Assembly (NCBI GenBank): GCA_910577685.1
Contig: CAJTOH010000030.1
Location: 1-43,586 of the forward strand
Length of the DNA stretch: 43,586 bases
Reading direction: 5' to 3'
From: an uncultured Dorea sp.
Lineage (GTDB): Bacteria; Bacillota; Clostridia; Lachnospirales; Lachnospiraceae
The notes under the pieces are model-generated. The model searched no databases. It worked only from the letters and a program-made list of their open reading frames with translations, and was not told the origin of the DNA. Positions 16,382 through 24,914 of the stretch are shown here, piece by piece. Position 1 is the first letter of the stretch. Each line of letters opens with the position of its first letter. Made by a program: the position numbers and the translations under genes.

Positions 16382-16430
16382 ATAATCAAATTTATTCATA
16401 TTTTCTATCATATTTCGACAAAAGTAAAAC

Positions 16431-16476
16431 ATAGCAAGCTATTTATTTTTAATTACAAAATAATATAGCTTGCTAT
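16431..16476. repeat. twin ATAGCWWGCTAT palindromes forming a long hairpin
   Basis: ATAGCAAGCTAT (16431-16442) and ATAGCTTGCTAT (16465-16476) start 34 bp apart. Each copy is itself an ATAGC/GCTAT palindrome, and together they form a perfect 12-bp stem extended inside by AT pairs. They may be paired operator sites or a second terminator-like hairpin after the lipoprotein gene. Confidence 0.45.
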
Positions 16477-16498
16477 ACAAAATATATTTATTTATAAC

Positions 16499-16542
16499 AA
16501 AAAACTGTCGGACAATGACCCATGTCTATCATTGCCCGACAG
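16499..16542 (-). terminator. terminator after the lipoprotein gene
   Basis: CTGTCGG-CAATGA pairs with TCATTG-CCGACAG (13 pairs, one mismatch) and is followed on the minus strand by six T residues. It lies about 50 bases after the stop codon at 16590. The rest of 16269-16589 holds only the palindromes and Fur-like box listed here and AT-rich DNA. Confidence 0.8.
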
Positions 16543-16589
16543 CTTTGTATCACTGCCTATTCTTCCAAGCGCTCCTCCAGCCGTTCCTC

Positions 16590-17330
16590 TTATTCTTCAG
16601 AATATATATCTCCCATAAATCCATTGATGAACTCTTCTGAAAGCTGCAGCTTCCACCTACCGCCTTCCTTATATGCCGTAACCGTAACCTCCTGTGTATG
16701 GGTATCCTCTATCTCGTCCATGAATCGAATCAGGTCGTCGTCACACTCGTTCACCAGCGATAGGTGATGAATGAAGGGAATCGCTCCGCCCCCTGCATCC
16801 CTTATGATATCCTCAATGAGCCCCGTCGTATATCGATCGATTACCTCCGCCATATCCCTATTTGTAAGCGTCATCTGAATACTCGCTTTCTTACCGCCCT
16901 CTTCCTCCCGGACTGTACCAATCTCCCAGGTCAGCTCTTCTACGGCTTTCCTTGCGAACCTTTGCTTCTCTTTATACCGCTTACTCTCAAAAACATGGGG
17001 CTGTAAAAGCTCTTGAAATACTTTATATTCCTTCTCTGCCGGAAATCCGATAAAATCCCAGCATATTCCCTCATAGTTGTCCGTATACGCGTTGAAGGTT
17101 TTTAAGTCCAATTCCTTGATGGAATGCATCACCACCTGCGCGGCTTCCTTCGGGGAATCGGCCCCCTCGTCCCTCGCCCTTCCTCCGCAGGCAGTCAAAA
17201 GAATCACAGACGTAAGGGGCAGAAAGATTCTCTTCTTCCATCTTCCCATACTGCCTGCGATTCCATGGCTTCTTCCCATATGATTTTCCGCCCCGTAGTT
17301 CCGGGTCTCATTATTTTCCAACCGTCTCAT
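16590..17330 (-). CDS. putative lipoprotein of unknown function
   Basis: This 246-residue protein has a long charged N-terminal region (about 34 residues), a hydrophobic stretch and the lipobox LLTAC (Cys near residue 48). A soluble alpha/beta domain follows, with a motif resembling DUF5105-type lipoproteins (PKEAAQVVMHSIKELDLKTF) and a C-terminal YKEGGRWKLQLSEEF strand. I do not recognise a function. The start at 17330 is set by GGAGGG about 8 nt upstream; the later ATGs at 17279 and 17249 would give a shorter signal peptide but have weak sites. It has its own promoter and terminator, so it is probably monocistronic. Confidence 0.75.
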   Translation of the reverse strand: MRRLENNETRNYGAENHMGRSHGIAGSMGRWKKRIFLPLTSVILLTACGGRARDEGADSPKEAAQVVMHSIKELDLKTFNAYTDNYEGICWDFIGFPAEKEYKVFQELLQPHVFESKRYKEKQRFARKAVEELTWEIGTVREEEGGKKASIQMTLTNRDMAEVIDRYTTGLIEDIIRDAGGGAIPFIHHLSLVNECDDDLIRFMDEIEDTHTQEVTVTAYKEGGRWKLQLSEEFINGFMGDIYSEE

Positions 17331-17365
17331 ATATCCGGCCCTCCATTTCTATATGTTCTGTCTAT

Positions 17366-17394
17366 ATCTTATGGTTCCGCGAAACATTAAGCAA
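17366..17394 (-). promoter_or_regulatory. promoter for the lipoprotein gene
   Basis: TTGCTT (17389-17394) and TAAGAT (17366-17371) are spaced 17 bp apart on the minus strand, about 35 bases upstream of the start codon. Confidence 0.5.
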
Positions 17395-17437
17395 TACACA
17401 GAGCAGGAATCGACGGTCAGACGACACAAAAAGACGC

Positions 17438-18583
17438 CTATGAAAATAATTCTTTTGTTTTCCTCATTCTCTCAGCCACCGGCACCTGGAAGGGGCATCT
17501 GTCCTCGCAGCCCCTGCAGCCGATACAGTCCGATGCAGACGCCGGAAGCTGCCCATAGTGGGCGCGCACAGTCCCCGGAATTTCCTCCTGCATAACGGCA
17601 AGGTCGTACAATTTATTCACCATTGCAATATCAATCTTAGAGGGACAAGGCGCGCAATGTCCGCAATAGGTACACTGCCCTGTGGAAAAAGCATGGCTCG
17701 GCGCCGCCGCAAGGACGCTGGCATAGTCCTTCTCCTGCTCATCAGCCGTTTCATAGGCCACGGCTTCAGCCACATGTTTCGGATTGTCAAACCCAACCAT
17801 CACAGAAGCCACCGCCGGACGGGTCAGGGCATAGTGGAGACACTGCACAGGCGTCAGCGCAACCCCGAAGGGCGAAGTCTCGGCATGAAACAGACGCCCG
17901 CCAGCGTACCCTTTCATAACCGTAATCCCCACCTGCCTCTGTTCGCAGAGCTTATACAGTTCCTCCCTCTCCGGGGCAATTCCTCCCAGATTTTCATCGT
18001 ATTTTTCCGCAAAATATTCCTCTAAATCTGTCACAGGAGGCATCATGTCAAAAGCCGGATTCACACTGAATAGGAGCATCTCTATCTCCCCTTGTTCCGC
18101 CGCCAGTCCGGCGGTCTTTGGATTGTGGGTGCTCATACCGATATGACGGATCTTCCCCTCTGCCTTTAACTGCCTTACATAATCCATAAACTCTCCGTTT
18201 ATCACCCTGTCAAACTCTTCCTCCGTATCGACGAAATGAATCATTCCCAAGTCGATGTAATCGGTTTGGAGCCGCGCCAGCAAATCTTCAAAAGCAGGCT
18301 TCACTTTCTCAAGTTCTCTTGACCGGACATACTGCCCGTTTTCCCAGATCGAGCCGATATGCCCCTGTATTATCCATCTATCCCTCCGCCCCTTAAGCGC
18401 CAGACCGATATTAGACCGGACGTTCGGCTCGGACATCCAACAGTCCAGAATGTTAATCCCCTCTCTATCACAGGCGTCAACCACTTCTTTTACCTCTTCC
18501 GTGTTATGGCGTTCTAACCACTCGCCTCCAAGCCCGATCTCGCTGACCTTTAATCCCGTCTTTCCTAACTCTCTGACTCTCAT
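17438..18583 (-). CDS. aldo/keto reductase with C-terminal 4Fe-4S domain
   Basis: This 381-residue protein has an aldo/keto reductase barrel (residues about 1-290) with YIDLGMIHFVD and an HIGMSTHNP strand. A ferredoxin-like tail follows with clusters CTYCGHCAPCPSKID and CIGCRGCEDRCPF. It belongs to the oxidoreductase group found in anaerobes that couples NAD(P)H or ferredoxin to a carbonyl substrate that is not known. The ribosome site is weak (AGAGAGAA). It follows the GHKL kinase gene by 50 bases and may share its transcript. Confidence 0.9.
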   Translation of the reverse strand: MRVRELGKTGLKVSEIGLGGEWLERHNTEEVKEVVDACDREGINILDCWMSEPNVRSNIGLALKGRRDRWIIQGHIGSIWENGQYVRSRELEKVKPAFEDLLARLQTDYIDLGMIHFVDTEEEFDRVINGEFMDYVRQLKAEGKIRHIGMSTHNPKTAGLAAEQGEIEMLLFSVNPAFDMMPPVTDLEEYFAEKYDENLGGIAPEREELYKLCEQRQVGITVMKGYAGGRLFHAETSPFGVALTPVQCLHYALTRPAVASVMVGFDNPKHVAEAVAYETADEQEKDYASVLAAAPSHAFSTGQCTYCGHCAPCPSKIDIAMVNKLYDLAVMQEEIPGTVRAHYGQLPASASDCIGCRGCEDRCPFQVPVAERMRKTKELFS

Positions 18584-18633
18584 AGTCTATTCTCTCTTTC
18601 TTCGTTATTCAATGGACATCGCCCGTCCATATA

Positions 18634-19929
18634 TTACGCTTCCGGTATCACGGCTGAGAAATAAAACCACCCGCCCTGACATTCCAGAATACTCGTCCCT
18701 TGATTCCTCTCTATCACGGAATTGATATTCAACATACCCAATCCATGGCCTTCCTTCTTCCCCTTTGTCGTTTGGATCCTCTTCCCCGTGATTACGACCG
18801 GCTCTTTCAGCGGATTGCGCGCAGAGATTGTCAGCTCTCCTTCTTCCAACATCATCTTAAATTGTATGATTCTATTCTCATCAAGTTTCTCGCATGCTTC
18901 GATGGCATTGTCCAATAAATTCACAAGCAGCGTGACAATATCCTCCCTGCACAGCGTAAGATCGGCCAGGTCGTTTACCGCCATTATAAGCGTAATCCCT
19001 TTCTCCTGTGCACGCCGATACTTCTGGTTCAGCACAGTGTTCACCACAGGATGGTTCGTATTAACATGATCTCCGCCTTTTTTGATACTTCCGCTCAATT
19101 CCTTAATATAGCCCAACGCATCCGTTATCTGTCCCGCCTCCAGAAGCCCCTGAATACAGCCAAGCTGGTTTTTATAATCGTGCAGACAGCGGCGATACCT
19201 CATATCGTTTGCCTGTAGATTCTCCACCAATTCCATCTGATTATTCAGCCTTGCCTTTATAACCTCAGCTCTTTGAAGCTTCGCGTCTTTTTCCACAATA
19301 GTTCCGATAAAATAGAACCCAAGAACATTTATCACACTATATCCCGCCGCAATGATCACCACCCCGCTCTTATTCAGGGAATCAGAAAACCACACCGTTA
19401 TACTCATGAGCGTTGTTACGATCAGACTCAATACCGGAAGCCAAGCAAAACGGCCGTATCCCGTCCCCTCCCAACTCTCTGACCAGTCCTTGCACTTACA
19501 TCTGAAAAACAAGGACAGACATAAAAGCAGGAAACTGCAGATAACGTCTGATAATCCCTGCCGCTCTTTGAACCGCCAAGGCAAGGCATACATAAGCGAC
19601 ACGGCCAACAGATTCAGCGTCCAATATATTGCACACCAGAACACGGTTAGAAGGATAATCTTCCTAAGCTTCGCCCAATAAAAAATACGGATAATAAGGC
19701 TCAAAACCAGAAGCACCCTGATAGGCTGCAGCAAATAACCCGGCGCTTCCGTAACCGAAATTACAATGAATCCCGCCGCAAATACCAGCGAGGGCAAAAT
19801 CTCCCCCGTTAATGCCAGAAAAGCAGAATCCTTTGGACGCCACTTTCTAATCAGCATGGTTCCAAAGAAAACATTACAGCTAATCCCGTCCATAATACTA
19901 AGCACAAAAACCCATATCATAATCGCCAT
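18634..19929 (-). CDS. GHKL-family sensor histidine kinase
   Basis: This 431-residue kinase has about six N-terminal membrane segments (residues 1-215), a coiled linker and the phosphoacceptor motif HDYKNQ near residue 249. Its GHKL ATPase domain has N-box LLVNLLDNAIEAC and glycine box GHGLGMLNI. Its ATG directly follows the TAG of the LytTR regulator, so the two form a coupled pair. The architecture resembles AgrC-type peptide sensors, but no AgrB or AgrD-like gene is adjacent and the signal is unknown. Confidence 0.92.
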   Translation of the reverse strand: MAIMIWVFVLSIMDGISCNVFFGTMLIRKWRPKDSAFLALTGEILPSLVFAAGFIVISVTEAPGYLLQPIRVLLVLSLIIRIFYWAKLRKIILLTVFWCAIYWTLNLLAVSLMYALPWRFKERQGLSDVICSFLLLCLSLFFRCKCKDWSESWEGTGYGRFAWLPVLSLIVTTLMSITVWFSDSLNKSGVVIIAAGYSVINVLGFYFIGTIVEKDAKLQRAEVIKARLNNQMELVENLQANDMRYRRCLHDYKNQLGCIQGLLEAGQITDALGYIKELSGSIKKGGDHVNTNHPVVNTVLNQKYRRAQEKGITLIMAVNDLADLTLCREDIVTLLVNLLDNAIEACEKLDENRIIQFKMMLEEGELTISARNPLKEPVVITGKRIQTTKGKKEGHGLGMLNINSVIERNQGTSILECQGGWFYFSAVIPEA

Positions 19930-20643
19930 CTACATTGCCCCTTTATATGCAACAAACGCCGCTCTGGCTTTCGCAAACCTAAGACGTGGAACCGAAAACT
20001 CCTCCCCACTGTCCAGTACAGCTTTATAGTTGGCAATCCTTCTAACATGTTTCATGTTGACAAGAAAACTTTTATGTATCCTAAGAAATCCATATGTTGA
20101 CAACTCTTCTTCAATCCTATCCAGTTTCCCATACATTTGATACGTTACCAATTCCTTCTCCAGATATGAAAATATACATTTATGCTTCCTGCTCTCCACA
20201 TATAGGAGGTTGTCCGTATACAGCGTCTTCTCACCTTCCGTAAAAGAAAAGGTGACCTTGCAAAGCTTCTTTCTTTTAAACACCGCATCCATACACTCTG
20301 CCAACTGGATATCAAGAGCATCTTTCATGATATAACGAACAGCCCCCACCTTATATCCTTCCAATGCATAATTCATAAATGCAGTCACAAACACGATACA
20401 GGTTCCCGATTGGAAACTGCATATCTCCTGTGCCGTATGGATTCCGTCCACCTCCTCCATATTGATATCCAAAAATACTGCATCATACTTCACGAGATTA
20501 TCCATCTCTGAGAGAAATTCCTTACCGGAAGAAAAAAGGTCAATGGAAGCATTGATACTGTGTGCTTCCAAATATCCCCAAAGAAGCGTGTATATTCTAT
20601 CTCTATAGAATTTTTCGTCGTCGCAGACTGCAAGCTTAAACAT
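19930..20643 (-). CDS. LytTR-family response regulator
   Basis: This 237-residue regulator has an intact receiver domain: acidic pocket CDDE at residues 7-10, phospho-Asp in AVFLDINM, and Lys in YIMKDALD where many receivers have KP. The C-terminal LytTR DNA-binding domain includes YVESRKHKC and FLRIHKSFLVNMKHV. It starts 12 bases after the HD hydrolase gene and ends directly against the GHKL kinase gene. It serves as an intact comparison for the frameshifted LytTR regulator at 1577-2306. Confidence 0.93.
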   Translation of the reverse strand: MFKLAVCDDEKFYRDRIYTLLWGYLEAHSINASIDLFSSGKEFLSEMDNLVKYDAVFLDINMEEVDGIHTAQEICSFQSGTCIVFVTAFMNYALEGYKVGAVRYIMKDALDIQLAECMDAVFKRKKLCKVTFSFTEGEKTLYTDNLLYVESRKHKCIFSYLEKELVTYQMYGKLDRIEEELSTYGFLRIHKSFLVNMKHVRRIANYKAVLDSGEEFSVPRLRFAKARAAFVAYKGAM

Positions 20644-20655
20644 CCGCTTTCCCTC

Positions 20656-21252
20656 TTAATCTCTTTTAAGCCTTCCCTTCTCAACATTGGGAGCGATGAA
20701 TTTCTGGTAAGCATACTCCCATAGGATTTCTGACCCCTCGGCCGTATTCTGATTACGCCCCAGAACCTGACTCAGCCGTATTCCGTGTTCCTTCCAGCTC
20801 TTACCCTCCGTAGCCGCGTTGAGCATCAACGGCTGAATGTGATCCATTCCATGGGCGAACTTAGCCTCCGCCGTCTCGCCTTCCTCAAATTCATCCCACA
20901 GTGCCCGAAGCTTCTCTCCCTGATCTTCTGGTAAAAGCCCGAATATCCGGTCTGCCGCCGCCAACTCCCGGGTTCGTTGGGTCTTTTTGCCTTCTTCGTC
21001 ATAGGCATAGGTATCCCCGGCGTCGATCTCCACCAAATCATGGAGCAGAAGCATGGTAACCGTCTTTAGCACGTCAATCTTCTCATTAGAATATTCGCTC
21101 AGAAGGATTGTCATAATCGCCATATGCCATGCGTGCTCCGCATCATTCTCCTTCCTTTTTGCATCCGTCAGATACGTCTGCCTTCCGATAAATTTCTCTT
21201 TGTCAATCTCTCGGAAAAACTCAAATTGTCTGTCTATCCTGCTCTCGTCCAT
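20656..21252 (-). CDS. HD-domain hydrolase (YfbR/HDDC2-like)
   Basis: This 198-residue HD phosphohydrolase has the metal motif residues in ENDAEHAWHMA, LLLHDLVEIDAGD and a later Asp in HGMDHIQP. It resembles 5'-deoxynucleotidases of the YfbR/HDDC2 family, but its substrate is not proven. The start at 21252 is set by GGAGGG about 4 nt upstream; the in-frame TTG extension to 21282 has no ribosome site. It may be cotranscribed with lpdA upstream and the two-component genes downstream. Confidence 0.88.
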   Translation of the reverse strand: MDESRIDRQFEFFREIDKEKFIGRQTYLTDAKRKENDAEHAWHMAIMTILLSEYSNEKIDVLKTVTMLLLHDLVEIDAGDTYAYDEEGKKTQRTRELAAADRIFGLLPEDQGEKLRALWDEFEEGETAEAKFAHGMDHIQPLMLNAATEGKSWKEHGIRLSQVLGRNQNTAEGSEILWEYAYQKFIAPNVEKGRLKRD

Positions 21253-21301
21253 ATTTCCCTCCGCACCATAAATATTATCCAATACTTGACCCCTTCATAA
21301 C

Positions 21302-22726
21302 CTATCTGTGCATTTTCTCCCTGCTGTTTTCCACTGCACAGGAAATGGCCTCATTGTAAGTAGGATGCGCCCGCATAGCATACATCAGCTGGGATGAAGT
21401 CAGCCCATTGGCAATGGCTGTGGCCAGTTCCCCAATCATATCCGTCGCCCGCGGACACATAAGCTGCGCACCGAGAATTACGTCACTGTCCGCCGCAAAT
21501 AAAATCTTAATAACCCCTCTGTCCTCCTTCGATATAATTGCCTGCCCATTCCCGTCCATCACATATCTGCCGCATCGAATCGGAACGCCCTTCTTTCGCG
21601 CTTCTTCCTCAGAAAGCCCCACGGAGGCAATCTCCGGATCCGTATACAGACAGCTTGGCACAATTGAAATCGGCACAAACAGACAACTAGGCACCATCTC
21701 CACAATTACTGACGCGGGAACATCATTCATTCGCTCTACTACATAAGTAGCCTGTGCAGAGGCTACATGCGCAAGCTGGATTCCCCCTATCACGTCTCCC
21801 ACCGCATAGACCCCTGAAATACTTGTCTCAAAGAAATCATCCACCACAATCCGTCCATTTTCCATCCGAATCGGCACATCCGGGTCAAACAGCCCTTCCG
21901 TATTCGCCGTCCTTCCCACGGAAACAAGTACGGCGTCCACTTCCGCCTCCTGATTCTTTCCATGGCACACATAACGGCACTTAAGCGCGCCGTCCTTCTT
22001 AGCCACCTCTTCCAAAATACTCTCTTTGTGGATACCGATTCCGCGATCTGTCAGAATCTCCTCCAGCGTATCCGAAAATTCCCTGTCCATATTGGGGAGC
22101 AGACGGTCGGATACCTCCACAATCGTCACCTCGCCTCCAAGGGCATTGAATACCGTCGCAAGCTCAATTCCAATCACGCCGCCTCCAAGGATCAGAAGAC
22201 GTTGGTAACGGCTCTCGTTCGACGTCAACAGCTCCTCACTGGTCATCACGTCCGGCAGATCCATTCCCGGAATATCCACCATCCTCGCCTTCGCCCCCGT
22301 CGCGATCAAAATATACCTTCCCGCAAAATGTTCCTTTGCGCCGTCCGGCAGAACTACGCGCACTCTCCGGTCGCTTTGAACCGTCGCCATTCCCCGAACG
22401 AAAACAATCCCAAGATCGGAAAATTCCTGCTCAAGCTCCTTTCGCATCCTCGCCGCCGACAAATCCTTATACTCATAAATCTTCCGGAGATCGAACCCCG
22501 TCTCCCTTGCATAGAGCCCAAACTTCTCACACTCCGACATATCCCTGTACAGCGTCGCCGTATGGATCAGCGCCTTCGTCGGGATACATCCGCGGTTGAT
22601 GCAGGTTCCTCCCACTTCCCCCTTATCGATAATGACCACCGACATTCCCAATTTTGCCGCTTTCTTCGCCGCCACATATCCGCCCGGCCCTGCTCCGATA
22701 ATAATAAGATCATACTGTTTCCCCAT
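21302..22726 (-). CDS. lpdA: dihydrolipoyl dehydrogenase
   Basis: This 474-residue flavoprotein oxidises protein-bound dihydrolipoamide with NAD. It has an N-terminal FAD motif (IIGAGPGGYVAAKKAAKLG), the redox disulfide GGTCINRGCIPTKAL, an NAD motif (LILGGGVIGIELATVF) and the C-terminal catalytic HPTYNE dyad. AGGAGG precedes the ATG. An extra segment before the TDPEIASVG motif reads VPSCLFVPISIVPSCLYTD and looks like a short internal duplication. No 2-oxoacid dehydrogenase or glycine cleavage gene is adjacent, so its partner complex is elsewhere. Confidence 0.93.
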   Translation of the reverse strand: MGKQYDLIIIGAGPGGYVAAKKAAKLGMSVVIIDKGEVGGTCINRGCIPTKALIHTATLYRDMSECEKFGLYARETGFDLRKIYEYKDLSAARMRKELEQEFSDLGIVFVRGMATVQSDRRVRVVLPDGAKEHFAGRYILIATGAKARMVDIPGMDLPDVMTSEELLTSNESRYQRLLILGGGVIGIELATVFNALGGEVTIVEVSDRLLPNMDREFSDTLEEILTDRGIGIHKESILEEVAKKDGALKCRYVCHGKNQEAEVDAVLVSVGRTANTEGLFDPDVPIRMENGRIVVDDFFETSISGVYAVGDVIGGIQLAHVASAQATYVVERMNDVPASVIVEMVPSCLFVPISIVPSCLYTDPEIASVGLSEEEARKKGVPIRCGRYVMDGNGQAIISKEDRGVIKILFAADSDVILGAQLMCPRATDMIGELATAIANGLTSSQLMYAMRAHPTYNEAISCAVENSREKMHR

Positions 22727-22752
22727 TCTCTTCCTCCTGATTTCCTGCTCTC

Positions 22753-23421
22753 CTATTCGATCTGCCAGTCCATCGGCTCGACCCCGTGAGCCTCTAAAAA
22801 TGCATTTGCCCGACTGAACGGCCTGCTCCCCAAGAATCCTCTATGAGCCGAAAACGGGCTTGGATGTGAGGACTTCAAGACGAGATGCTTCGGATTCGTC
22901 AGCATCTTCTCCTTCCTCTGCGCCGGGGTTCCCCACAAGATAAACACAATCGGACGGTCTTGAGCGTTGCACGCCGTGATCGCCGCATCCGTAAACTCTT
23001 CCCACCCCAGTCCCTGATGGGAATTCGCCTGATGCGCCCGCACCGTAAGCACCGTATTCAGCATAAGGACCCCCTGTTCGGCCCACTTGGTAAGACACCC
23101 GTGATCCGGTATCCTGCACCCCAAGTCGTCGTGAAGCTCTTGATAAATATTGACCAGAGAGGGGGGAACCTGCACTCCCTTCTTCACAGAAAAACACAGG
23201 CCATGCGCCTGCCCATGATTGTGATAGGGATCCTGTCCCAAAATCACTGCTTTAACTTTATGTAACGGAGTCAGATGAAACGCATTAAAAATATCCTCCG
23301 CAGGCGGGAATACCAGCCTCGTCTTGTACTCCTGATTGATTGATGCAAATAGTTGCTTATAATAAGGCTTGCCAAACTCCTCTTTCAGAGCTTCCAGCCA
23401 GTCATTGTTGATTGCTGCCAT
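22753..23421 (-). CDS. ung: uracil-DNA glycosylase, family 1
   Basis: This 222-residue enzyme removes uracil from DNA in base excision repair. It shows the catalytic motif GQDPYHNHGQAHGL (Asp as general base) and the C-terminal HPSPFSAHRGF loop that enters the minor groove. It has no signal or extra domain, and its length is normal. It lies between hisF and lpdA with gaps of 34 and 26 bases, which suggests readthrough but no functional link. Confidence 0.96.
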   Translation of the reverse strand: MAAINNDWLEALKEEFGKPYYKQLFASINQEYKTRLVFPPAEDIFNAFHLTPLHKVKAVILGQDPYHNHGQAHGLCFSVKKGVQVPPSLVNIYQELHDDLGCRIPDHGCLTKWAEQGVLMLNTVLTVRAHQANSHQGLGWEEFTDAAITACNAQDRPIVFILWGTPAQRKEKMLTNPKHLVLKSSHPSPFSAHRGFLGSRPFSRANAFLEAHGVEPMDWQIE

Positions 23422-23455
23422 TCTCTCCCTACCCCATTCTTATCTTTCGGTAAAA

Positions 23456-24217
23456 TCATAAGCGTACCGCTACGCCCTTTCCGCTTAAGTATTCCTTCAC
23501 TTCCCTGATCTCCAACTCTTTATAATGGAACAGGGACGCCGCAAGAGCCGCGTCCGCGCCGCCTTTCGTCAGAGCTTCATGAAAATGTTCAAGATTCCCT
23601 GCGCCGCCCGACGCTATTACAGGAACGGATACTGCGTCAGCAACAGCCCGAGTCAGTTCCAAATCGTATCCTGCCTTTGTCCCGTCGCAGTCCATGCTGG
23701 TAAGGAGAATCTCTCCGGCTCCCAGACTCTCTACTTTTGCCGCCCACTCCAACGCATCGATGCCCGTATCAATGCGTCCGCCGTTCTTGTAAATATTCCA
23801 GCCGCTGCCGCAGGCCCGACGCTTTGCATCGATCGCCACCACCACGCACTGGCTGCCGAACTTGTCCGCCGCGTCACTGATCAGCTTCGGCGTATTAATC
23901 GCAGACGAATTAATAGAGATCTTATCCGCCCCTTCTCTTAACAATGCCTTAAAATCCTCCACAGTCCGGATCCCTCCGCCCACCGTAAATGGGATGAACA
24001 CCGTCTCGGCCACCTTGCGGACCATATCCACAACGGTTCCCCTCTCATCGGAAGACGCGGTAATATCCAGAAACACCAGTTCGTCCGCGCCAGCCTTGTC
24101 ATATGCCCGTCCGATCTCCACCGGATCCCCCGCGTCTTTCAGGTCTACGAAATTCACCCCTTTGACCACCCGTCCCCGGTTCACGTCCAGACACGGAATA
24201 ATTCTCTTTGTATGCAT
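23456..24217 (-). CDS. hisF: imidazole glycerol phosphate synthase cyclase subunit HisF
   Basis: This 253-residue TIM barrel has catalytic aspartates in CLDVNRGRVVKG (Asp near residue 11) and VVAIDAKR (near residue 130), and phosphate loops TVGGGIRT and IASGGAGN. With HisH it converts PRFAR and ammonia to IGP and AICAR in histidine synthesis. hisH is 24 bases upstream in the same direction. The other his genes are not in the window. Confidence 0.97.
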   Translation of the reverse strand: MHTKRIIPCLDVNRGRVVKGVNFVDLKDAGDPVEIGRAYDKAGADELVFLDITASSDERGTVVDMVRKVAETVFIPFTVGGGIRTVEDFKALLREGADKISINSSAINTPKLISDAADKFGSQCVVVAIDAKRRACGSGWNIYKNGGRIDTGIDALEWAAKVESLGAGEILLTSMDCDGTKAGYDLELTRAVADAVSVPVIASGGAGNLEHFHEALTKGGADAALAASLFHYKELEIREVKEYLSGKGVAVRL

Positions 24218-24241
24218 ATATCTTCCTCCACCTTCCCGAAA

Positions 24242-24847
24242 CTATATGGTTATAAAATTCTTGAGTATCTGAATTCCCACATCGCTGCTCTTCTCCGGAT
24301 GGAACTGGCATGCGAATACATTCTTCTGCTCCACAGAGGCGTGAATCTGCGCGCCGTACTCCGTAACCGCCGTCACGATACCCTCGTCCGCCGCTTTCAG
24401 ATAATAGGAGTGTACGAAATACACATATGATTTTGGCTCCATATTCCGAAACAGCCTGCCGTTATTTTGGAATTCCAGAGAGTTCCAGCCCATATGAGGG
24501 ATCTTAAGCCCCGGCGTTTCCGGGATACGCAAGATCTCCCCCTTCAAGATCCCAAGTCCTTCCACTCCCGGAGATTCGTCGCTTCTGTCGAACAATAACT
24601 GCAGCCCCAGACAGATACCAAGAAAGGGCGTCCCCTTGTCCACAACTTCATGAATCACCTCGAACAGCCCGTATTGCCGGATCTTCCCCATGGCATCCCC
24701 AAACGCACCCACGCCGGGGAGTATGACCTTATCGGCACGAAGCGCCGTCTCGCGGTCCCTCGTAATCCTTACCTCCTGCCCCAATAACTGCATTGCCTTT
24801 TCCACACTCTTAATATTGCCGGCATCGTAATCAAGTATCGCTATCAA
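24242..24847 (-). CDS. hisH: imidazole glycerol phosphate synthase glutaminase subunit HisH
   Basis: This 201-residue class I glutamine amidotransferase has nucleophile Cys in FLGICLGLQLLF and the His/Glu pair in CQFHPEKS. It supplies ammonia to HisF. The start is TTG at 24847, giving MIAILDYDAGN, the family's usual N-terminus; AAGGAAGGG lies about 8 nt upstream. A TTG at 24874 would add nine residues that overlap that ribosome site. Confidence 0.95.
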   Translation of the reverse strand: MIAILDYDAGNIKSVEKAMQLLGQEVRITRDRETALRADKVILPGVGAFGDAMGKIRQYGLFEVIHEVVDKGTPFLGICLGLQLLFDRSDESPGVEGLGILKGEILRIPETPGLKIPHMGWNSLEFQNNGRLFRNMEPKSYVYFVHSYYLKAADEGIVTAVTEYGAQIHASVEQKNVFACQFHPEKSSDVGIQILKNFITI

Positions 24848-24914
24848 TCCCGCATCCCTTCCTTCCTCTGTCAATCAGCGACATCTATCCTGCGCCGCCA
24901 ATTATTCCATGAAA

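Noticed and set aside
16269..16589. TPP or other riboswitch upstream of the ABC importer
   Set aside because: The CTGAGA and related conserved cores are absent; the visible structures are simple palindromes and a terminator.
21962..22789. 275-codon plus-strand frame opposite lpdA
   Set aside because: It is a shadow of lpdA with no recognisable domain or translation signal.
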